From contig JAODMA010000017.1 in NCBI GenBank assembly GCA_025464545.1, forward strand, positions 1 through 5,359: DNA of 5,359 nt, in the 5' to 3' direction. A model generated the notes under the pieces. It saw only the letters and a list, made by a program, of their open reading frames with translations. It made no database searches and had not been told where the DNA came from. The position numbers and the translations under genes were made by a program. The DNA comes from Arthrobacter sp. (lineage in GTDB: Bacteria; Actinomycetota; Actinomycetes; Actinomycetales; Micrococcaceae). Below, one piece after another: positions 5,351 to 5,359 of the stretch (position 1 is the stretch's first letter; every line of letters starts with the position of its first letter).

Positions 5351-5359
5351 TTTCCATCA

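Noticed and set aside
1..5359. CRISPR array, tRNA/rRNA, insertion sequence or phage attachment site
   Set aside because: No spaced repeats, RNA-gene signatures, transposase or integrase motifs, or flanking repeats of the right kind were seen on reading both strands.

Overview
The window is high-GC DNA with dense G/C-ending codons, GTG/ATG starts, TAGGCT- and TATAGT-type -10 boxes and an apparently leaderless gene. This suggests an actinobacterium, most likely a soil member of the Micrococcaceae (Arthrobacter/Pseudarthrobacter type). That placement is an inference from style and gene content. I see no rRNA, tRNA, CRISPR array, insertion sequence or other sign of a mobile element.

Layout: (1) 1-1261, minus strand, holds the N-terminal 420 residues of an APC-superfamily amino-acid/amine permease of the cationic-amino-acid-transporter (CAT) type; its 3' end lies outside the window. 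(2) 1262-1436 is a 175-bp divergent control region. (3) 1437-3101, plus strand, is a 554-aa PucR-family transcriptional regulator. (4) 3080-3892, minus strand, is a 270-aa nitrilase-superfamily C-N hydrolase (amidase) with a visible Glu-Lys-Cys triad, whose 3' end overlaps that of the PucR gene by 22 bp. (5) 3893-4097 is a second divergent control region. (6) 4098-5288, plus strand, is a 396-aa ROK-family sugar-responsive repressor. (7) 5289-5359 is the start of a promoter region for an unseen gene to the right.

The first three genes look like one physiological unit: import of an amino acid, amine or amide, hydrolysis of an amide, and a PucR-type regulator placed to sense the substrate and control the divergent permease gene. 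Permease and amidase share a TAGGCTGA promoter segment. The ROK gene belongs to a separate unit. A 23-bp element (19/23 identical) containing a -35 TTGAC lies both in front of the ROK gene and just after it at the window edge, the arrangement expected of a repressor controlling itself and a downstream, probably sugar-transport, operon.

The most striking unexplained structure is a perfect 28-bp palindrome at 1483-1510, inside the start of the PucR coding sequence. Other points for a second look are a possible leaderless upstream ORF (1364-1447) overlapping the PucR start codon, an imperfect inverted repeat between the two divergent -10 boxes, and a perfect 12-bp palindrome at the predicted amidase transcription start. 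None of the genes is a recognisably new system; the novelty, if any, is regulatory.
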